A stretch of DNA of 64,000 nucleotides from Enterobacter sp. ENT03 (lineage in GTDB: Bacteria; Pseudomonadota; Gammaproteobacteria; Enterobacterales; Enterobacteriaceae): contig NZ_JAHUXA010000004.1 of the NCBI RefSeq assembly GCF_019218745.1, positions 62,001-126,000 on the forward strand, given 5' to 3'. The position numbers and the translations under genes are program-made. Positions 19,891-30,275 of the stretch are shown piece by piece. Within the stretch, counting starts at the first letter, position 1. Each line of letters begins with the position of its first letter. The notes beneath the pieces were generated by a model. The model had not been told where the DNA came from and did no database searches. It was given only the letters and a program-made list of their open reading frames with translations.

Positions 19891-22424
19891 GAGAAATACT
19901 GCTGTAACAGCGGGGCGTCGTCATCCTGATTAGCCGGAGGGACGACGCTGATCGTCTGACTGCGGTACGGGATCACCTGCGCACGCCCGTCCACCTGCAC
20001 AATCTGATAGAACTGCGGCAGGTTGAAGTTGATAAAGCTGGAGCCGTAGGTAAAGCGATCGTGCGACGAGGAGTAGAAGCGGCTGACGTCGCGCACCAAC
20101 TCCTCGGTGCTGCCTTCACAGTGGTGATACACCTCTGCGCGGTTGCTCTCATCGAGGATGTAGATCGTAAAGCCGTTGTTGTCTGCCGACGCCTCGAAGA
20201 AGAACTGAATAATCCCTTCGCTGGCAAAACCATCGACTACCGACGGCAGTTTGACGTGATTCGTCTCGACCTGCACGGACAGTCCATGCAGCTTGTTATG
20301 AGAAATGGCACCGTAAAACTCGATGGCATTTTCCAGCTTCTGCACCGATACATTCAGACGTTCGAAGAACAGCCCCCAGGTTTGTCCCGCCACACGCAGC
20401 GCTTTGAAACGCCCGGTTTCCTGACGGGTGCTGGACAGGCGTAATTCAATACACTCGGACACCAGTTGCTGGACACGGGTACGGATCAGCCCACGCAGGT
20501 GCTGGCTGTAACAGAACACTTCGACGCTGTCCGGCGGCGCGGCGTCCTGATGCATTTTGCCGAGAATGGTTTTCAGCGCTTCGATCATCGCCTGTTCGCC
20601 GTTGAAGTGCAGGGTACGCACTTCATTCCACGAGTTGCGATAGAGCAGATCGACACTGCCCACCAGACAGTTTTGCTGTTCACCGAAGCTGAACACATCC
20701 AGCTTACGGAAATCAAAATGCACCACCTGATTGCGGAAGGCCGCCGTCGGGTCGTATTCCAGGTTGACGATAATCGCCAGATGGCGAATTTCACACGGGC
20801 TGTAGAGCGCTTTCGGGGTCGGTGCGGGTAAACGCAACGGGAAGTGGTGCGACACGTCAGCCACCATTTCCTGGAGCTTCGCCAGATCTGCCACGCCGTT
20901 GCCTTTAATGAACAGACGAGTGCGTGAAGTCAGCAGCCCGTTAAACCACGCCCAGGCCACCAGCTTATTCAGGTAGCGGTTATATTCCAGCGGCTGATGG
21001 CTGATGATGGCGTCCATGTTCGGCGCACGGTTGTAGAGATACCAGCCAGCGCGGTTAGCGCGGCCCGCCGGCACATGAATAAAGGTCAGGTTCGGCTCAG
21101 AGAGATCCGGCGAAATCTGTGGGTTGACCAGCGTCACTTTGCCAGGCAACGCTTCAAAAGCAGCGTACAACTTACGCGTCAACACGCCGATGTCCTGTGG
21201 ACTGGCGGAAACGCTTAAATTATTGCGGCGGGCGAAACGGATCAGGTTGCGATAGGTTTGCATCATCGCATCCAGCAGTTCGTTGTGCGCTTCACGAACC
21301 TGCTCGATTTTCCAGTTAGCGCGGTTGTCGAGCATGGCAAGACGTTCATCGTCCCAGCCCCACTCTTTCACCAGCGAACTGATCACTTCACGACGCCAGC
21401 CCACGCAGGCGCGTTCGCGGCTCAGTTTTTCGCACACTTTTAAGTAGAAGCAGCGGCGTACCAAATCGAGACGGGTGGTGTCTTCGATCGCCGTCAGATA
21501 GGCGGTTACGCGCTCCAGCATCATGCAGTAGTGATCGAGACCAAAAGAGACGATCTCGCCGTCGTGCAGACGCTGTTTGATGTCTTTCGCCAGCAGGCGA
21601 GTGTTCGGGTATTCCCAGGAATAGGCTTCCAGCAGCAGCGTTTTCAGCACTGCTTTATATGGGGAATCGATACTTTTATACAGCTGCCACAGGCTGGCCC
21701 CGAAGTACTCTTCGGCAGACAGGGAGCTTAAGCCGCCCAGATCCAGCCATTCGTTCGGCGTCAGCACGCCCTGCGCGTAAAGCGACATCACGTAATCGTC
21801 GTAATGATCTTCTTCGTTACCCGGCACCATATTCCACAGAATACGTTTCCCGGCCAGACGCACAGCGGTGCGATAGAATTCGTCGAGCAGCAAAATATGC
21901 TGCGTGGAGCCGCAGTCTTCGCCGCCGAGGCTGCCGCTTTCGTTGTGGCGGAAGCGGTTTTCATCGATCAGGAAGAAGCTGACTTCCACACCAAGGGACG
22001 CGGCCCAGCTTTCGAGCAGGCTGCATTTGCGCTGCAGGAGCTGGCGCTCGTCGTTATCGAGCCACGACTGGTGGCAAACCCAAATGTCCAAATCCGAAGA
22101 ACAGCTTTGTCCTACCGACGAGGTACTGCCCATGGAGTAGACGCCAGTGATTGGCAATTCGCCTTCCGGCGGAGTGTCCTGCGGCGGCAAATCGAGTTCG
22201 TTCAGATAGTGAAGTTGGGTTTCATCAGGCGTGTAGAGGCAAATACCACTGGGAACGTTACCTTCAAGGTAACCCGGCATCAGCGGATGGTGGTAATGCA
22301 GCAATGTAGGCAGCAGACTGTAAACCTGCTGGAAAGCAGGGCCCATAGCAGCCAGTGCGCGATCGACACGCAGTTGGTTTATGGCATCCAGTCTCTGTTT
22401 CAGAGTCTCAATATAGAGGTACAA
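19887..22424 (-). CDS. cyaA: Class I adenylate cyclase
   Basis: Makes 3',5'-cyclic AMP from ATP and so sets CRP activity. It is stimulated by phosphorylated EIIA-Glc through its C-terminal half. It has 845 residues, about three fewer than E. coli, the gap being in a loop after [18 protein letters not shown]. The catalytic nucleotidyl-transferase motif is [19 protein letters not shown] near residues 100-118. The start is the conserved inefficient TTG at 22424 ([16 protein letters not shown]), known to limit translation. A CRP-type site lies upstream. It converges on cyaY and is divergent from hemC. Confidence 0.97.
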   Translation of the reverse strand: MYLYIETLKQRLDAINQLRVDRALAAMGPAFQQVYSLLPTLLHYHHPLMPGYLEGNVPSGICLYTPDETQLHYLNELDLPPQDTPPEGELPITGVYSMGSTSSVGQSCSSDLDIWVCHQSWLDNDERQLLQRKCSLLESWAASLGVEVSFFLIDENRFRHNESGSLGGEDCGSTQHILLLDEFYRTAVRLAGKRILWNMVPGNEEDHYDDYVMSLYAQGVLTPNEWLDLGGLSSLSAEEYFGASLWQLYKSIDSPYKAVLKTLLLEAYSWEYPNTRLLAKDIKQRLHDGEIVSFGLDHYCMMLERVTAYLTAIEDTTRLDLVRRCFYLKVCEKLSRERACVGWRREVISSLVKEWGWDDERLAMLDNRANWKIEQVREAHNELLDAMMQTYRNLIRFARRNNLSVSASPQDIGVLTRKLYAAFEALPGKVTLVNPQISPDLSEPNLTFIHVPAGRANRAGWYLYNRAPNMDAIISHQPLEYNRYLNKLVAWAWFNGLLTSRTRLFIKGNGVADLAKLQEMVADVSHHFPLRLPAPTPKALYSPCEIRHLAIIVNLEYDPTAAFRNQVVHFDFRKLDVFSFGEQQNCLVGSVDLLYRNSWNEVRTLHFNGEQAMIEALKTILGKMHQDAAPPDSVEVFCYSQHLRGLIRTRVQQLVSECIELRLSSTRQETGRFKALRVAGQTWGLFFERLNVSVQKLENAIEFYGAISHNKLHGLSVQVETNHVKLPSVVDGFASEGIIQFFFEASADNNGFTIYILDESNRAEVYHHCEGSTEELVRDVSRFYSSSHDRFTYGSSFINFNLPQFYQIVQVDGRAQVIPYRSQTISVVPPANQDDDAPLLQQYFS

Positions 22425-22762
22425 GACGTATCGCCTGATGTTTAAACCTTCCCGGTTGCGGTTGCGATGGCCTTCCCGTCACCGAACTGTTCAGATTTCA
22501 GTATTTCAAAATTACCCGTCGCCACTTTTTCGCCCTTGTATTTTTAGGAGTACAGTCGAAAAAATGGTCTAAAACGTGATCAATTTAACACCTTGCCGAT
22601 TGACCGTAAAGAAAGATGCACTACATACAAGTGTAGCATCAATCATTACGTGTAAATTCCCAAATACGGCTACGTCCCTCTTTCCCGCAATCCTCCGTGA
22701 AACCTGACACCCTATGGCAACAATGTTAGGATGGTCAGCGGAAGATAATGACGGTAACAAGC
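22425..22762. promoter_or_regulatory. Divergent cyaA / hemC control region
   Basis: A 338-bp gene-free interval holding the promoters of cyaA (minus) and of hemCDXY (plus). The stretch around 22560-22600 reproduces, in inverted orientation, the E. coli cyaA P2 promoter region with its CRP site. No other gene or structured RNA was recognised. Confidence 0.7.
22575..22590 (-). promoter_or_regulatory. CRP-binding site of the cyaA promoter
   Basis: CGTGA-N6-TAACA on the plus strand, TGTTA-N6-TCACG on the minus strand, fits TGTGA-N6-TCACA at 8 of 10 positions. In E. coli the matching site overlaps cyaA P2 and lets cAMP-CRP repress cyaA. Confidence 0.7.
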
Positions 22763-23704
22763 ATGTTAGACAATGTTTTAAGAATTGCCACACGCCAAAG
22801 CCCCCTTGCGCTCTGGCAGGCACACTATGTTAAGCAGCGCCTGATGGCGTGTCATCCGGGCCTGACCGTTGAGCTGGTGCCCTTAGTGACGCGCGGCGAT
22901 GTGATCCTTGATACCCCGCTGGCGAAAGTGGGCGGAAAGGGATTGTTTGTCAAAGAGCTAGAAATGGCGTTGATTGAACATCGTGCCGATCTGGCCGTCC
23001 ACTCAATGAAAGATGTGCCGGTCGAGTTTCCGAAGGGGCTGGGCCTCGTCACCATTTGCGAGCGTGAAGATCCGCGCGATGCGTTTGTCTCCAATAACTA
23101 TGACAGCCTGGATGCCCTGCCTGCTGGCAGCATCGTTGGCACGTCAAGTTTACGCCGTCAATGTCAGTTGGCGGAGCGTCGCCCGGATCTGGAAATTCGC
23201 TCGCTGCGCGGTAACGTCGGCACCCGTCTTGGCAAGCTCGATAAGGGCGACTATGACGCCATTATCCTGGCGGTTGCCGGTCTTAAGCGTCTGGAGCTGG
23301 AGGATCGCATCCGCATGGCCCTGCCGCCTGAGCTGTCGCTGCCTGCTGTGGGTCAGGGTGCAGTCGGTATTGAGTGCCGTCTGGATGATACCCGCACCCA
23401 TGCTCTGCTGGCCCCGCTCAATCACGCCGATACTGCGCTGCGCGTAAAAGCCGAGCGTGCGATGAATACGCGACTGGAAGGCGGCTGTCAGGTGCCGATT
23501 GGCAGCTATGCTGAATTAGTGGACGGTGAAATCTGGCTGCGCGCGCTGGTCGGCGCACCGGACGGCACCGTGATGATCCGCGGCGAACGACGCGGTAAGC
23601 CTGAAGAGGCAGAACAGCTGGGCATTTCGCTTGCCGAGGAACTACTGGCTAATGGCGCGCGCGAGATCCTGACCGAGGTCTATAAAGGAGAAGCACCCGC
23701 ATGA
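22763..23704 (+). CDS. hemC: Porphobilinogen deaminase (hydroxymethylbilane synthase)
   Basis: Joins four porphobilinogen units into hydroxymethylbilane in haem synthesis. It has 313 residues from the ATG at 22763 ([19 protein letters not shown]), the start given for E. coli. An ATG at 22748, better placed behind GGAAG, would give MTVTS plus the same protein and cannot be excluded. The dipyrromethane cofactor cysteine lies in [15 protein letters not shown], and the active-site aspartate in [11 protein letters not shown]. First gene of hemCDXY; it overlaps hemD by 4 bp. Confidence 0.97.
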   Translation: MLDNVLRIATRQSPLALWQAHYVKQRLMACHPGLTVELVPLVTRGDVILDTPLAKVGGKGLFVKELEMALIEHRADLAVHSMKDVPVEFPKGLGLVTICEREDPRDAFVSNNYDSLDALPAGSIVGTSSLRRQCQLAERRPDLEIRSLRGNVGTRLGKLDKGDYDAIILAVAGLKRLELEDRIRMALPPELSLPAVGQGAVGIECRLDDTRTHALLAPLNHADTALRVKAERAMNTRLEGGCQVPIGSYAELVDGEIWLRALVGAPDGTVMIRGERRGKPEEAEQLGISLAEELLANGAREILTEVYKGEAPA

Positions 23705-24441
23705 GTATTCTGGTCACCCGCCCATCCCCTGCCGGGGAAGAACTTGTGAGCCGCTTGTGCGCACAGGGCCAGGTGGCCTGGAGCTTCCCGCTGATTGAAT
23801 TCACCCCCGGACGGGAGCTTTCGCAACTGCCGGACGTGTTTGCCGCGTTGACGGCGAACGACATGATCTTTGCCGCTTCACAGCATGCCGTCACCTTTGC
23901 CAGCGCGCATTTACGTAAACGTGGCCTGCGCTGGCCTTCTGCACCGCACTATTTCGCTATCGGCCGCACCACGGCGCTGGCATTACATACCGCCAGCAGT
24001 CGCAACGTGCGCTATCCTTCGGATCGGGAAATCAGCGAAGTGTTGCTACAATTACCTGAATTACAAAATATTGCAGGCAAACGCGCGGTAATAATGCGCG
24101 GCAATGGCGGACGAGAACTACTCGGGGATACGCTGGCGTCGCGCGGAGCTGATGTCGAATTTTTTGAATGTTATCAACGCTGTGAAAAGTCTTACGATGG
24201 GGCGGAACAGGCGATGCGCTGGCAGTCTCGCGGAGTCACGGACATTGTGATCACCAGCGGCGAGATGCTTCAGCAGCTTTTCGCGCTGATCCCCGCCTGG
24301 TATCGTGAAAACTGGTTACTTCGCTGCCGCCTGATTGTGGTCAGCGAACGTCTGGCGCACCTCGCCCGGGAACTGGGCTGGCAGGACATTAAGGTCGCTG
24401 ATAATGCAGACAACGATGCGCTGCTTCGCGCATTACAATAA
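23701..24441 (+). CDS. hemD: Uroporphyrinogen-III synthase
   Basis: Cyclises hydroxymethylbilane with inversion of ring D to give uroporphyrinogen III. It has 246 residues in the two-domain HemD fold, with the N-terminal strand [19 protein letters not shown] and the hinge regions around [14 protein letters not shown] and [14 protein letters not shown]. Sequence conservation in this family is low, so the call leans on length, on the ATGA overlap with hemC and on hemX directly after it. Confidence 0.96.
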   Translation: MSILVTRPSPAGEELVSRLCAQGQVAWSFPLIEFTPGRELSQLPDVFAALTANDMIFAASQHAVTFASAHLRKRGLRWPSAPHYFAIGRTTALALHTASSRNVRYPSDREISEVLLQLPELQNIAGKRAVIMRGNGGRELLGDTLASRGADVEFFECYQRCEKSYDGAEQAMRWQSRGVTDIVITSGEMLQQLFALIPAWYRENWLLRCRLIVVSERLAHLARELGWQDIKVADNADNDALLRALQ

Positions 24442-24462
24442 CTTTCATAATGGGAAGCCATA

Positions 24463-25629
24463 ATGACGGAACAACAGAACGACTCCGCCGTGGTCGATGA
24501 AACCAGGGAGGCGGTGGACACCCGTCCACAGCCAGAAAAAGCGCCAAAACATGAACGCGCCAATAAGACCAGCCTTGTGATTAGCGCCATTGCGATTGCC
24601 ATCGCGCTGGCGGCCGGGGTTGGCCTGTATGGATGGGTGAAACAGCAGAACGCCACACAATCCGAAACCAGCGATGCGCTGGTCAATCAGATCTCTGCCC
24701 TGCAAAAAGCGCAGGAAACCCAAAAGACTCAGTTCGAAGGCATCATTAAGCAGCAGGCTTCACAGCTGGAAGACGCTCAGCGCCAGCAGGCGACGCTGGC
24801 GAAACAGCTTGAGGACGTACAGCAAAAAGTGGCGACCATATCCGGCACCGACGCCAAAACCTGGCTGCTGGCGCAGGCGGATTTCCTCGTCAAACTGGCC
24901 GGTCGGAAGCTGTGGAGCGATCAGGACGTCACCACCGCTGCTGCGCTGCTGAAAAGCGCTGACGCCAGCCTGGCTGACATGAACGATCCGAGCCTCATCA
25001 CCGCCCGTCGCGCCATTACCGATGACATCGCCAGCCTTTCCGGAGTGGCGCAGGTGGATTACGACGGCATCATCCTCAAAGTGAACCAGCTGTCGAACCA
25101 GATCGATAACCTGCGTCTGGCGGACAACAACGACGACGATTCCCCGATGGATTCCGACAGCAGCGAGCTGTCCAGCTCCATCAGCGAGTGGCGCGTCAAT
25201 CTGCAAAAAAGCTGGCAGAACTTTATGGACAGCTTTATTACCGTGCGCCGTCGCGATGAAACAGCTGTCCCCCTGCTGGCACCGAACCAGGATATCTACC
25301 TGCGCGAAAATATTCGCTCGCGCCTGCTGGTGGCCGCACAAGCGGTGCCGCGTCATCAGGAAGAAACCTACAAACAGGCGCTGGATAACGTCTCCAGTTG
25401 GGTACGCGCGTATTACGATACCGACGATGCCAGCACCAAAGCCTTCCTGGACGATATTGATAAGCTGAGCCAGCAAAGCATCACCATGAACGTGCCGGAG
25501 TCACTGCAAAGCCAGCCGATCCTCGAAAAACTGATGCAGACCCGCGTGCGGAATCTGCTGGCACAGCCGGGCGCGGCCGCGGGTGAGGCTGCGCAAGACG
25601 CGCCTGCCGCTGCGCGGCAGGGAGAATAA
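24463..25629 (+). CDS. hemX: HemX, membrane protein of the hem operon
   Basis: A 388-residue inner-membrane protein often labelled as a uroporphyrin-III C-methyltransferase, but without the SUMT fold, so that label is doubtful. A hydrophilic N-terminus rich in E, K and N is followed by one helix ([23 protein letters not shown], about residues 35-58). Next come a glutamine-rich coiled coil ([22 protein letters not shown]) and a helical periplasmic domain. It lies 21 bp after hemD and 2 bp before hemY. Confidence 0.92.
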   Translation: MTEQQNDSAVVDETREAVDTRPQPEKAPKHERANKTSLVISAIAIAIALAAGVGLYGWVKQQNATQSETSDALVNQISALQKAQETQKTQFEGIIKQQASQLEDAQRQQATLAKQLEDVQQKVATISGTDAKTWLLAQADFLVKLAGRKLWSDQDVTTAAALLKSADASLADMNDPSLITARRAITDDIASLSGVAQVDYDGIILKVNQLSNQIDNLRLADNNDDDSPMDSDSSELSSSISEWRVNLQKSWQNFMDSFITVRRRDETAVPLLAPNQDIYLRENIRSRLLVAAQAVPRHQEETYKQALDNVSSWVRAYYDTDDASTKAFLDDIDKLSQQSITMNVPESLQSQPILEKLMQTRVRNLLAQPGAAAGEAAQDAPAAARQGE

Positions 25630-25631
25630 TC

Positions 25632-26828
25632 ATGTTAAAAGTATTATTACTCTTTGCATTGCTGTTAGCCGGGATCGTGCTGGGGCCGATGGTCGCGGGT
25701 CATCAGGGGTATGTGCTGATCCAGACGGATAATTACAATATCGAAACCAGCGTGACCGGCCTTGTGATCATTCTGATCCTCGCCATGGTCGTGCTGTTTG
25801 TGATCGAGTGGATCTTACGTCGCATTATGCGTACCGGGGCGCACACGCGGGGCTGGTTCGCCGGACGTAAACGTCGCCGTGCCCGTAAACAGACCGAACA
25901 GGCGCTGCTCAAGCTGGCGGAAGGCGATTATCAGCAGGTTGAAAAGCTGATGTCGAAAAATGCCGATCACGCTGAACAGCCGGTGGTGAACTACCTGCTC
26001 GCCGCAGAAGCGGCCCAGCAGCGTGGCGACGAAGCGCGCGCCAATCAGCACCTGGAGCGGGCATCGGAGCTGGCGGATAACGATCAGATCCCGGTGGAAA
26101 TCACCCGCGTTCGCCTGCAACTGGCGCGCAATGAAAACCATGCGGCGCGCCACGGTGTCGACAGACTGCTGGAAATCACCCCGCGTCATCCGGAAGTGCT
26201 GCGTCTGGCCGAGCAAGCGTATATCCGTACCGGCGCCTGGGGTTCACTGCTCGATATTCTGCCGTCTATGGCCAAAGCGGGCGTCGCTGATGAAGCCCAT
26301 CGCGATGCGCTTGCACAGCAGGCATGGATTGGGTTGATGGATCAGGCGCGTGCCGATCAGGGCAGCGATGGCCTGAAGGCGTGGTGGAAGAACCAGAGCC
26401 GTAAAACACGGCAACAGGTGGCGCTACAGGTGGCGATGGCGGAGCATTTAATCGAATGTGACGATCATGACACCGCCCAGCAGATCCTGCTCGACGGCCT
26501 GAAACGTCAGTATGACGAGCGGCTGGTAATGGTGCTCCCGCGTCTGAAAACTAACAACCCTGAGCAGGTTGAAAAAGTGCTGCGCCAGCAGATCAAAACC
26601 CAGGGCGATCGTCCGATCCTGTGGAGTACGCTGGGTCAGTCGCTGTTGAAACACGGCGAATGGAAAGAAGCCAGCCTCGCGTTCCGCGCCGCGCTGAAAC
26701 AGCGTCCGGATGCGTTTGATTACGCCTGGCTTGCCGATACGCTGGATCGTCTGCATCAGCCTGAAGAAGCCGCCACCATGCGTCGCGACGGCTTGTTGTT
26801 GACCCTGCAAAACAATCCCCCGCAGTAA
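25632..26828 (+). CDS. hemY: HemY, TPR-containing inner-membrane protein of the hem operon
   Basis: A 398-residue protein with two N-terminal membrane segments (VLLLFALLLAGIVLGPMVAG and VTGLVIILILAMVVLFVIEWIL), a basic stretch (GRKRRRARKQTEQ) and a cytoplasmic superhelix of TPR-like repeats. E. coli HemY, together with HemX, is thought to help late haem synthesis at the membrane. It is unrelated to Bacillus HemY. Last gene of hemCDXY; the next transcribed element, glmZ, faces it. Confidence 0.93.
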   Translation: MLKVLLLFALLLAGIVLGPMVAGHQGYVLIQTDNYNIETSVTGLVIILILAMVVLFVIEWILRRIMRTGAHTRGWFAGRKRRRARKQTEQALLKLAEGDYQQVEKLMSKNADHAEQPVVNYLLAAEAAQQRGDEARANQHLERASELADNDQIPVEITRVRLQLARNENHAARHGVDRLLEITPRHPEVLRLAEQAYIRTGAWGSLLDILPSMAKAGVADEAHRDALAQQAWIGLMDQARADQGSDGLKAWWKNQSRKTRQQVALQVAMAEHLIECDDHDTAQQILLDGLKRQYDERLVMVLPRLKTNNPEQVEKVLRQQIKTQGDRPILWSTLGQSLLKHGEWKEASLAFRAALKQRPDAFDYAWLADTLDRLHQPEEAATMRRDGLLLTLQNNPPQ

Positions 26829-26839
26829 ATTCCCGTTCC

Positions 26840-26857
26840 CCTCTCCCACCGGGAGAG
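26840..26857. other. Hairpin downstream of hemY
   Basis: CCCTCTCCC-ACC-GGGAGAGGG-type inverted repeat, 12 bp after the hemY stop and just before the GlmZ terminator. It lacks its own T-tract on the plus strand, so it may simply stabilise the hemY mRNA end. Confidence 0.45.
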
Positions 26858-26862
26858 GGCAT

Positions 26863-27068
26863 AAAAAAATGCCCGTTCTGAAACCAGAACGGGCATTAAC
26901 AGGTCTGTGTGACAACAATTCGGTGCTTCACTCAACGTTATGTCCATGGTGTTTGATGAGGCCGAAGCGACATCTGTCTGTGGACGATAAGCACCATTAA
27001 ATGGCTCTGCGTCATTCCTGAGTTTATGAGGCCCTGAGGCGAACATAAGAGGTGGAATGAGCATCTAC
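26863..27068 (-). ncRNA. glmZ: Small regulatory RNA GlmZ
   Basis: Hfq-binding sRNA that base-pairs with the glmS leader and activates glucosamine-6-phosphate synthase; RapZ and RNase E process it, and GlmY protects it. The minus strand starts with GTAGATGCTCATTCCACCTC, almost identical to E. coli GlmZ. It keeps the central block GTCGCTTCGGCCTCATCAAA and the conserved 3' segment ending GTCACACAGACCTG. The final hairpin AATGCCCGTTCTG / CAGAACGGGCATT plus seven T's is the terminator, giving about 206 nt. It lies in its E. coli position after hemY, but the neighbouring aslA and aslB genes are absent. Confidence 0.95.
26868..26897. terminator. GlmZ terminator
   Basis: Perfect 13-bp inverted repeat with a 4-base loop. 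On the minus strand it is followed by TTTTTTTA. It can also stop readthrough from hemY, which arrives from the other side. Confidence 0.9.
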
Positions 27069-27079
27069 GCTTATATTAT

Positions 27080-27095
27080 TGCATAACTCGTGCCA
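27080..27095 (-). promoter_or_regulatory. Sigma-54-type promoter of glmZ
   Basis: On the minus strand TGGCAC-GAGTT-ATGCA fits the sigma-54 consensus TGGCAC-N5-TTGCW at all but one base, with the GC element 12-13 bp before the GTAGATGC transcript start at 27068. A sigma-70-like AATATAA stretch sits between it and the start. Overlapping sigma-70 and sigma-54 promoters are known for glmY/glmZ in enterobacteria. Confidence 0.8.
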
Positions 27096-27201
27096 ATTTT
27101 TTACCACTAAATCTTGTAGTGCCAGTTCTATTAAGATTTTTGAATTTTCATCACGTTACGCGGATGAAGGCTCGCGAATTTGTGATGTCAGGCAGAAAAA
27201 T

Positions 27202-27219
27202 TGTCGCCATTGGGCGACA
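27202..27219. promoter_or_regulatory. GlrR-type activator site 1 upstream of glmZ
   Basis: TGTC-GCCATTGGGC-GACA matches TGTC-N10-GACA, the recognition pattern of the response regulator GlrR (YfhA), the sigma-54 activator of glmY. It is centred about 140 bp upstream of the glmZ start. Confidence 0.75.
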
Positions 27220-27264
27220 CATATCATCAGATTTTAAAATATCTTTATAAAACAGTGAAATAGC

Positions 27265-27282
27265 TGTCTCCAATTCGCGACA
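27265..27282. promoter_or_regulatory. GlrR-type activator site 2 upstream of glmZ
   Basis: TGTC-TCCAATTCGC-GACA is a second exact TGTC-N10-GACA, centred about 205 bp upstream of the glmZ start. Two such sites in a 330-bp interval are unlikely by chance. The rest of 27096-27368 contains no gene I can recognise. Confidence 0.75.
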
Positions 27283-27368
27283 GCTTACCGTCGTCACGTC
27301 GCCAGAAAGCAACAAGCAGGAAACAACAAGGAAAAGAAGAGATAACAGCATGAGGAAGAGCAGAAAAC

Positions 27369-27392
27369 AAAAAACCCCGCCGAAGCGGGGTT
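27369..27392 (-). terminator. Terminator of the tRNA operon
   Basis: Minus-strand hairpin ACCCCGCTTCGGCGGGGT followed by TTTTTT, 7 bp after the tRNA-Pro CCA end. Confidence 0.9.
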
Positions 27393-27398
27393 CAAAAT

Positions 27399-27475
27399 TG
27401 GTCGGCGAGAGAGGATTCGAACCTCCGACCCACTGGTCCCAAACCAGTTGCGCTACCAAGCTGCGCTACTCGCCG
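27399..27475 (-). tRNA. proM: tRNA-Pro (anticodon UGG)
   Basis: 77 bp including encoded CCA. The acceptor stem pairs CGGCGAG with CTCGCCG and the anticodon loop is TTTGGGA, with TGG at positions 34-36. The T-arm GGTTCGAATCC is intact. Last of four tandem tRNAs transcribed from upstream of argX. Confidence 0.97.
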
Positions 27476-27512
27476 AAATACTGCTTTTTGACTTTTTAGT
27501 TAAATCAATTTG

Positions 27513-27598
27513 TGGTGCGAGGGGGGGGACTCGAACCCCCACATCCTAAGGACACTAACACCTGAAGCTAGCGCGTCTACCAATTCCGCCACCTTCGC
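27513..27598 (-). tRNA. leuT: tRNA-Leu (anticodon CAG)
   Basis: Class II tRNA with a long variable arm; 5' GCGAAGGTGGCGGAATTGG, anticodon loop with CAG, encoded CCA. It matches E. coli leuT in sequence and position, and is one base shorter, in the variable arm. Confidence 0.96.
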
Positions 27599-27623
27599 AT
27601 TCCACGGTACTCTTTGTAACTAA

Positions 27624-27700
27624 TGGGGTGGCTAATGGGACTCGAACCCACGACAACTGGAATCACAATCCAGGGCTCTACCAACTGAGCTATAGCCACC
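27624..27700 (-). tRNA. hisR: tRNA-His (anticodon GUG)
   Basis: 77 bp with the diagnostic encoded extra G at -1 (GGTGGCTATAGC), anticodon loop ATTGTGAT and encoded CCA. Same position as E. coli hisR. Confidence 0.97.
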
Positions 27701-27764
27701 ACTGATATTCTTTCACGCGGCCCTGCTACTTTCACAGGCCACCGCAGCTCCAGCACCGGGTAAA

Positions 27765-27841
<77 letters not shown>

Positions 27842-27854
27842 TTAGCGCCGTTGC

Positions 27855-27891
27855 GGGGGTGGATAGTACGGGCTTCGGGCGTACCTGTCTA
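27855..27891 (-). promoter_or_regulatory. Promoter of the argX-hisR-leuT-proM tRNA operon with GC-rich discriminator
   Basis: On the minus strand, -35 TAGACA (27886-27891), a 17-bp spacer, -10 TACTAT (27863-27868), then CCACCCCC. A GC-rich discriminator right after the -10 is the mark of stringently controlled stable-RNA promoters. Confidence 0.75.
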
Positions 27892-27953
27892 GTGCTTTTT
27901 AAAAGAAATCTCGAGAAAATGCGCGTTTGGTTATGCTTTGCGCATTTTGCTGC

Positions 27954-29339
27954 TTATTTCCCCAGCTTCTCCCGTTGAACATGATGATTGAGGCCTAAAA
28001 CCTTGTAAACCACCGTCACAGCAGCGAGGAAGATGATGCCCACAAACAGCGACATACGGGTGTCCTCGTTAAAGCCCATGCCAATCAGTACGCAAATCAG
28101 GAACGCCATGGTGGCGTAGTTTGCCCACGGGAACAGCACCGAGCGGAACGGATGTGTGGCAATCGCCGCTTTATGCGCCTTACGGAAACGCAGCTGGCTT
28201 ATCAGGATCACAAACCACGGCACCATACCCGGCAATACGCTGGCGCTATAGACATACACAAACACGCGCTGTGGGTTAGGGATAATGTAGTTCAGGCACG
28301 AGCCAATCAGCAGAATGACGATAGAGATCGCAACACCCGCCACCGGTACGCCGTTACGCGAGACTTTCGCCACCGCCGCCGGCAGTTGACGGTTCTTCGC
28401 CAGGGCATACAGCATACGTCCACAGCTGTACATGCCGCTGTTACAGCCGGAAAGCGCCGCCGTCAGTACCACAAAGTTAATGATCCCGGCCGCGGCCGTA
28501 ATACCGATTTTCGCAAAGGTCAGCACGAACGGGCTGCCGTTGCTGCCAATTTCATTCCACGGGAAGATAGTCACGATGACGAAAATCGCGCCCACATAGA
28601 AAATCAAAATGCGCCACAGCACTTTGCCTACCGCGCTGCGCAGGGTGACCTGCGGGTTTTTCGCTTCGCCAGCCGTGATGCCAATCAGCTCCACACCCTG
28701 ATAGGACGCCACCACGATACACAGTGCCGTCAGGAAGCCTTTCCAGCCGCCCGCGAAGAAACCGCCATGCTCCGTCAGGTTGCCAAAGCCAATAGCATGA
28801 CCGCCATGGCCAAAGCCGAAGAAAATCACGCCCAGGCCCACCACAATCATCACAATGATGGTGGTGACTTTGATCATCGCAAACCAGAACTCAATTTCGC
28901 CGTACAGACGAACCGCCGCGAGGTTCGCCATGGCCACCAGCCCGACGGCGATAAGTGCCGGGATCCACTGCGCCATCTCCGGGAACCAGAACTGCACGTA
29001 CACGCCAATGGCGGTGATCTCAGAGATGCCCACCGCCATCCACATAAACCAGTATGACCAGGCGGTGAGATAGCCGAAAAACGGGCTCATGTAGCGGTGC
29101 GCGTAGACGGCAAAGGAACCGGCCACCGGCTCCAGGAATAACATTTCGCCCATGGAGCGCATGATGAAGAAGACGAACAGTCCGGCAATAATGTAGGCCA
29201 GTAATACTGAGGGTCCGGCCCATTTCAGGGTGCTTGCCGCGCCCATAAACAGGCCAACGCCTATTGTGCCTCCAAGGGCAATAAGTTCGATATGACGAGC
29301 TTCCAGCCCACGCTGAAGCTCCGGTTTGTTCTCGGCCAT
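27954..29339 (-). CDS. yifK: APC-family amino-acid permease YifK (ThrP)
   Basis: Inner-membrane proton-coupled amino-acid transporter; the E. coli protein carries threonine and serine. It has 461 residues with twelve hydrophobic segments. The family signature near the N-terminus is [39 protein letters not shown], and FSYQGVEL-type residues appear as [20 protein letters not shown]. The ATG at 29339 gives [16 protein letters not shown], as in E. coli. It lies between the tRNA operon and the end of the ECA operon, separated from the latter by a terminator. In other enterics GcvB sRNA represses yifK; no pairing site was sought here. Confidence 0.94.
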   Translation of the reverse strand: MAENKPELQRGLEARHIELIALGGTIGVGLFMGAASTLKWAGPSVLLAYIIAGLFVFFIMRSMGEMLFLEPVAGSFAVYAHRYMSPFFGYLTAWSYWFMWMAVGISEITAIGVYVQFWFPEMAQWIPALIAVGLVAMANLAAVRLYGEIEFWFAMIKVTTIIVMIVVGLGVIFFGFGHGGHAIGFGNLTEHGGFFAGGWKGFLTALCIVVASYQGVELIGITAGEAKNPQVTLRSAVGKVLWRILIFYVGAIFVIVTIFPWNEIGSNGSPFVLTFAKIGITAAAGIINFVVLTAALSGCNSGMYSCGRMLYALAKNRQLPAAVAKVSRNGVPVAGVAISIVILLIGSCLNYIIPNPQRVFVYVYSASVLPGMVPWFVILISQLRFRKAHKAAIATHPFRSVLFPWANYATMAFLICVLIGMGFNEDTRMSLFVGIIFLAAVTVVYKVLGLNHHVQREKLGK

Positions 29340-29480
29340 AAATCCTCTGTTGTGTCTGCTACTGTTCCCGGCGGTGCGGGTTATTGTTATGCCTCAATGC
29401 AACGCATTGGGTGGGCGAATGGTTTCTTAATTCGGGGGAAATGGCAAATGATGTATAAAAAAAACATATGTATTGCTCAA

Positions 29481-29517
29481 TAAAAAAGCAGGCAGCGCAA
29501 CACATCGGCGCGCTGCC
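29481..29517 (-). terminator. Terminator of the ECA operon after wecG
   Basis: Minus-strand GGCAGCGC / GCGCTGCC stem with a 11-base loop, followed by TGCTTTTTTA, starting 7 bp after the wecG stop. Confidence 0.85.
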
Positions 29518-29523
29518 GGGGGA

Positions 29524-30264
29524 TCATAGCTGGCCGCGATAGTGCCAGGCCAGGTAACGCAGCAGTTTCAACTGACGGGTAAGGCGGCTCGGTTGCGATA
29601 ACAGGCGGTAGAGCCACTCCAGTCCCATGTGCTGCCACACTTTTGGCGCACGCTTCACATGGCCAGTGAAGACGTCATAGGTACCGCCAACGCCCATATA
29701 CAGGGCATGCGGATGCACCTCGCGGCAATCGCGCATCAGGATCTCCTGGCGCGGTGAGCCCATCGCCACAGTGACAATCTTCGCCCCGCTGTCGCGGATA
29801 CGCTCAAACAGCGCCTGACGTTGCTCCGCACTGAAATAACCGTCCTGGCTGCCGACGATATTCACCTGCCACTGCGCGCGCAGCTTTTCCTGCGTTTGCG
29901 CCAGCACGTCCGGCTTGCCGCCCACCAGAAAGACCGGGGTGCCCTCTTTGCCGGCGCGCGCCATTAACTCTTCCCACAAATCTGCGCCGGCCACGCGTTC
30001 GACTTTTGCCTGCGGATACTTTTTGCGAATAGAACGCACCACGCTGATACCGTCGGCATACTTATATTCTGCCGCTTCAATCAGCGCCCGTACCTGCGGG
30101 TCGTTTTCCACTGCCAGCATTTTCTCGGCGTTAATCGCCACCAGCGTGCCCTGCTTGAGCGATCCCCCGGCATAGAGGTGATCCAGCGCGTGTTGCATAT
30201 TCCGCCAGCCAATCAGCTTCAGCCCGCGCAGGGTATACAGCGGCGCGTCGGTTGTGTCAGTCAT
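29524..30264 (-). CDS. wecG: UDP-N-acetyl-D-mannosaminuronic acid transferase WecG
   Basis: Adds ManNAcA to GlcNAc-PP-undecaprenol to make ECA lipid II on the inner face of the cytoplasmic membrane (also called RffM). It has 246 residues of the WecG/TagA/CpsF family, with conserved segments [34 protein letters not shown] and [34 protein letters not shown]. Last gene of the operon, 11 bp after wzyE, with a terminator after it. Confidence 0.96.
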   Translation of the reverse strand: MTDTTDAPLYTLRGLKLIGWRNMQHALDHLYAGGSLKQGTLVAINAEKMLAVENDPQVRALIEAAEYKYADGISVVRSIRKKYPQAKVERVAGADLWEELMARAGKEGTPVFLVGGKPDVLAQTQEKLRAQWQVNIVGSQDGYFSAEQRQALFERIRDSGAKIVTVAMGSPRQEILMRDCREVHPHALYMGVGGTYDVFTGHVKRAPKVWQHMGLEWLYRLLSQPSRLTRQLKLLRYLAWHYRGQL

Positions 30265-30275
30265 GGTGTTCCTTA

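Noticed and set aside
26756-27064. 102-codon frame covering glmZ
   Set aside because: The sequence is the GlmZ sRNA with its terminator; no coding signal.
27151-27459. 102-codon frame running into tRNA-Pro
   Set aside because: It crosses the tRNA terminator and the tRNA itself.
28152-29057. Open frame of 301 codons opposite yifK
   Set aside because: Histidine-, arginine- and asparagine-rich product typical of an antisense frame over a membrane protein.
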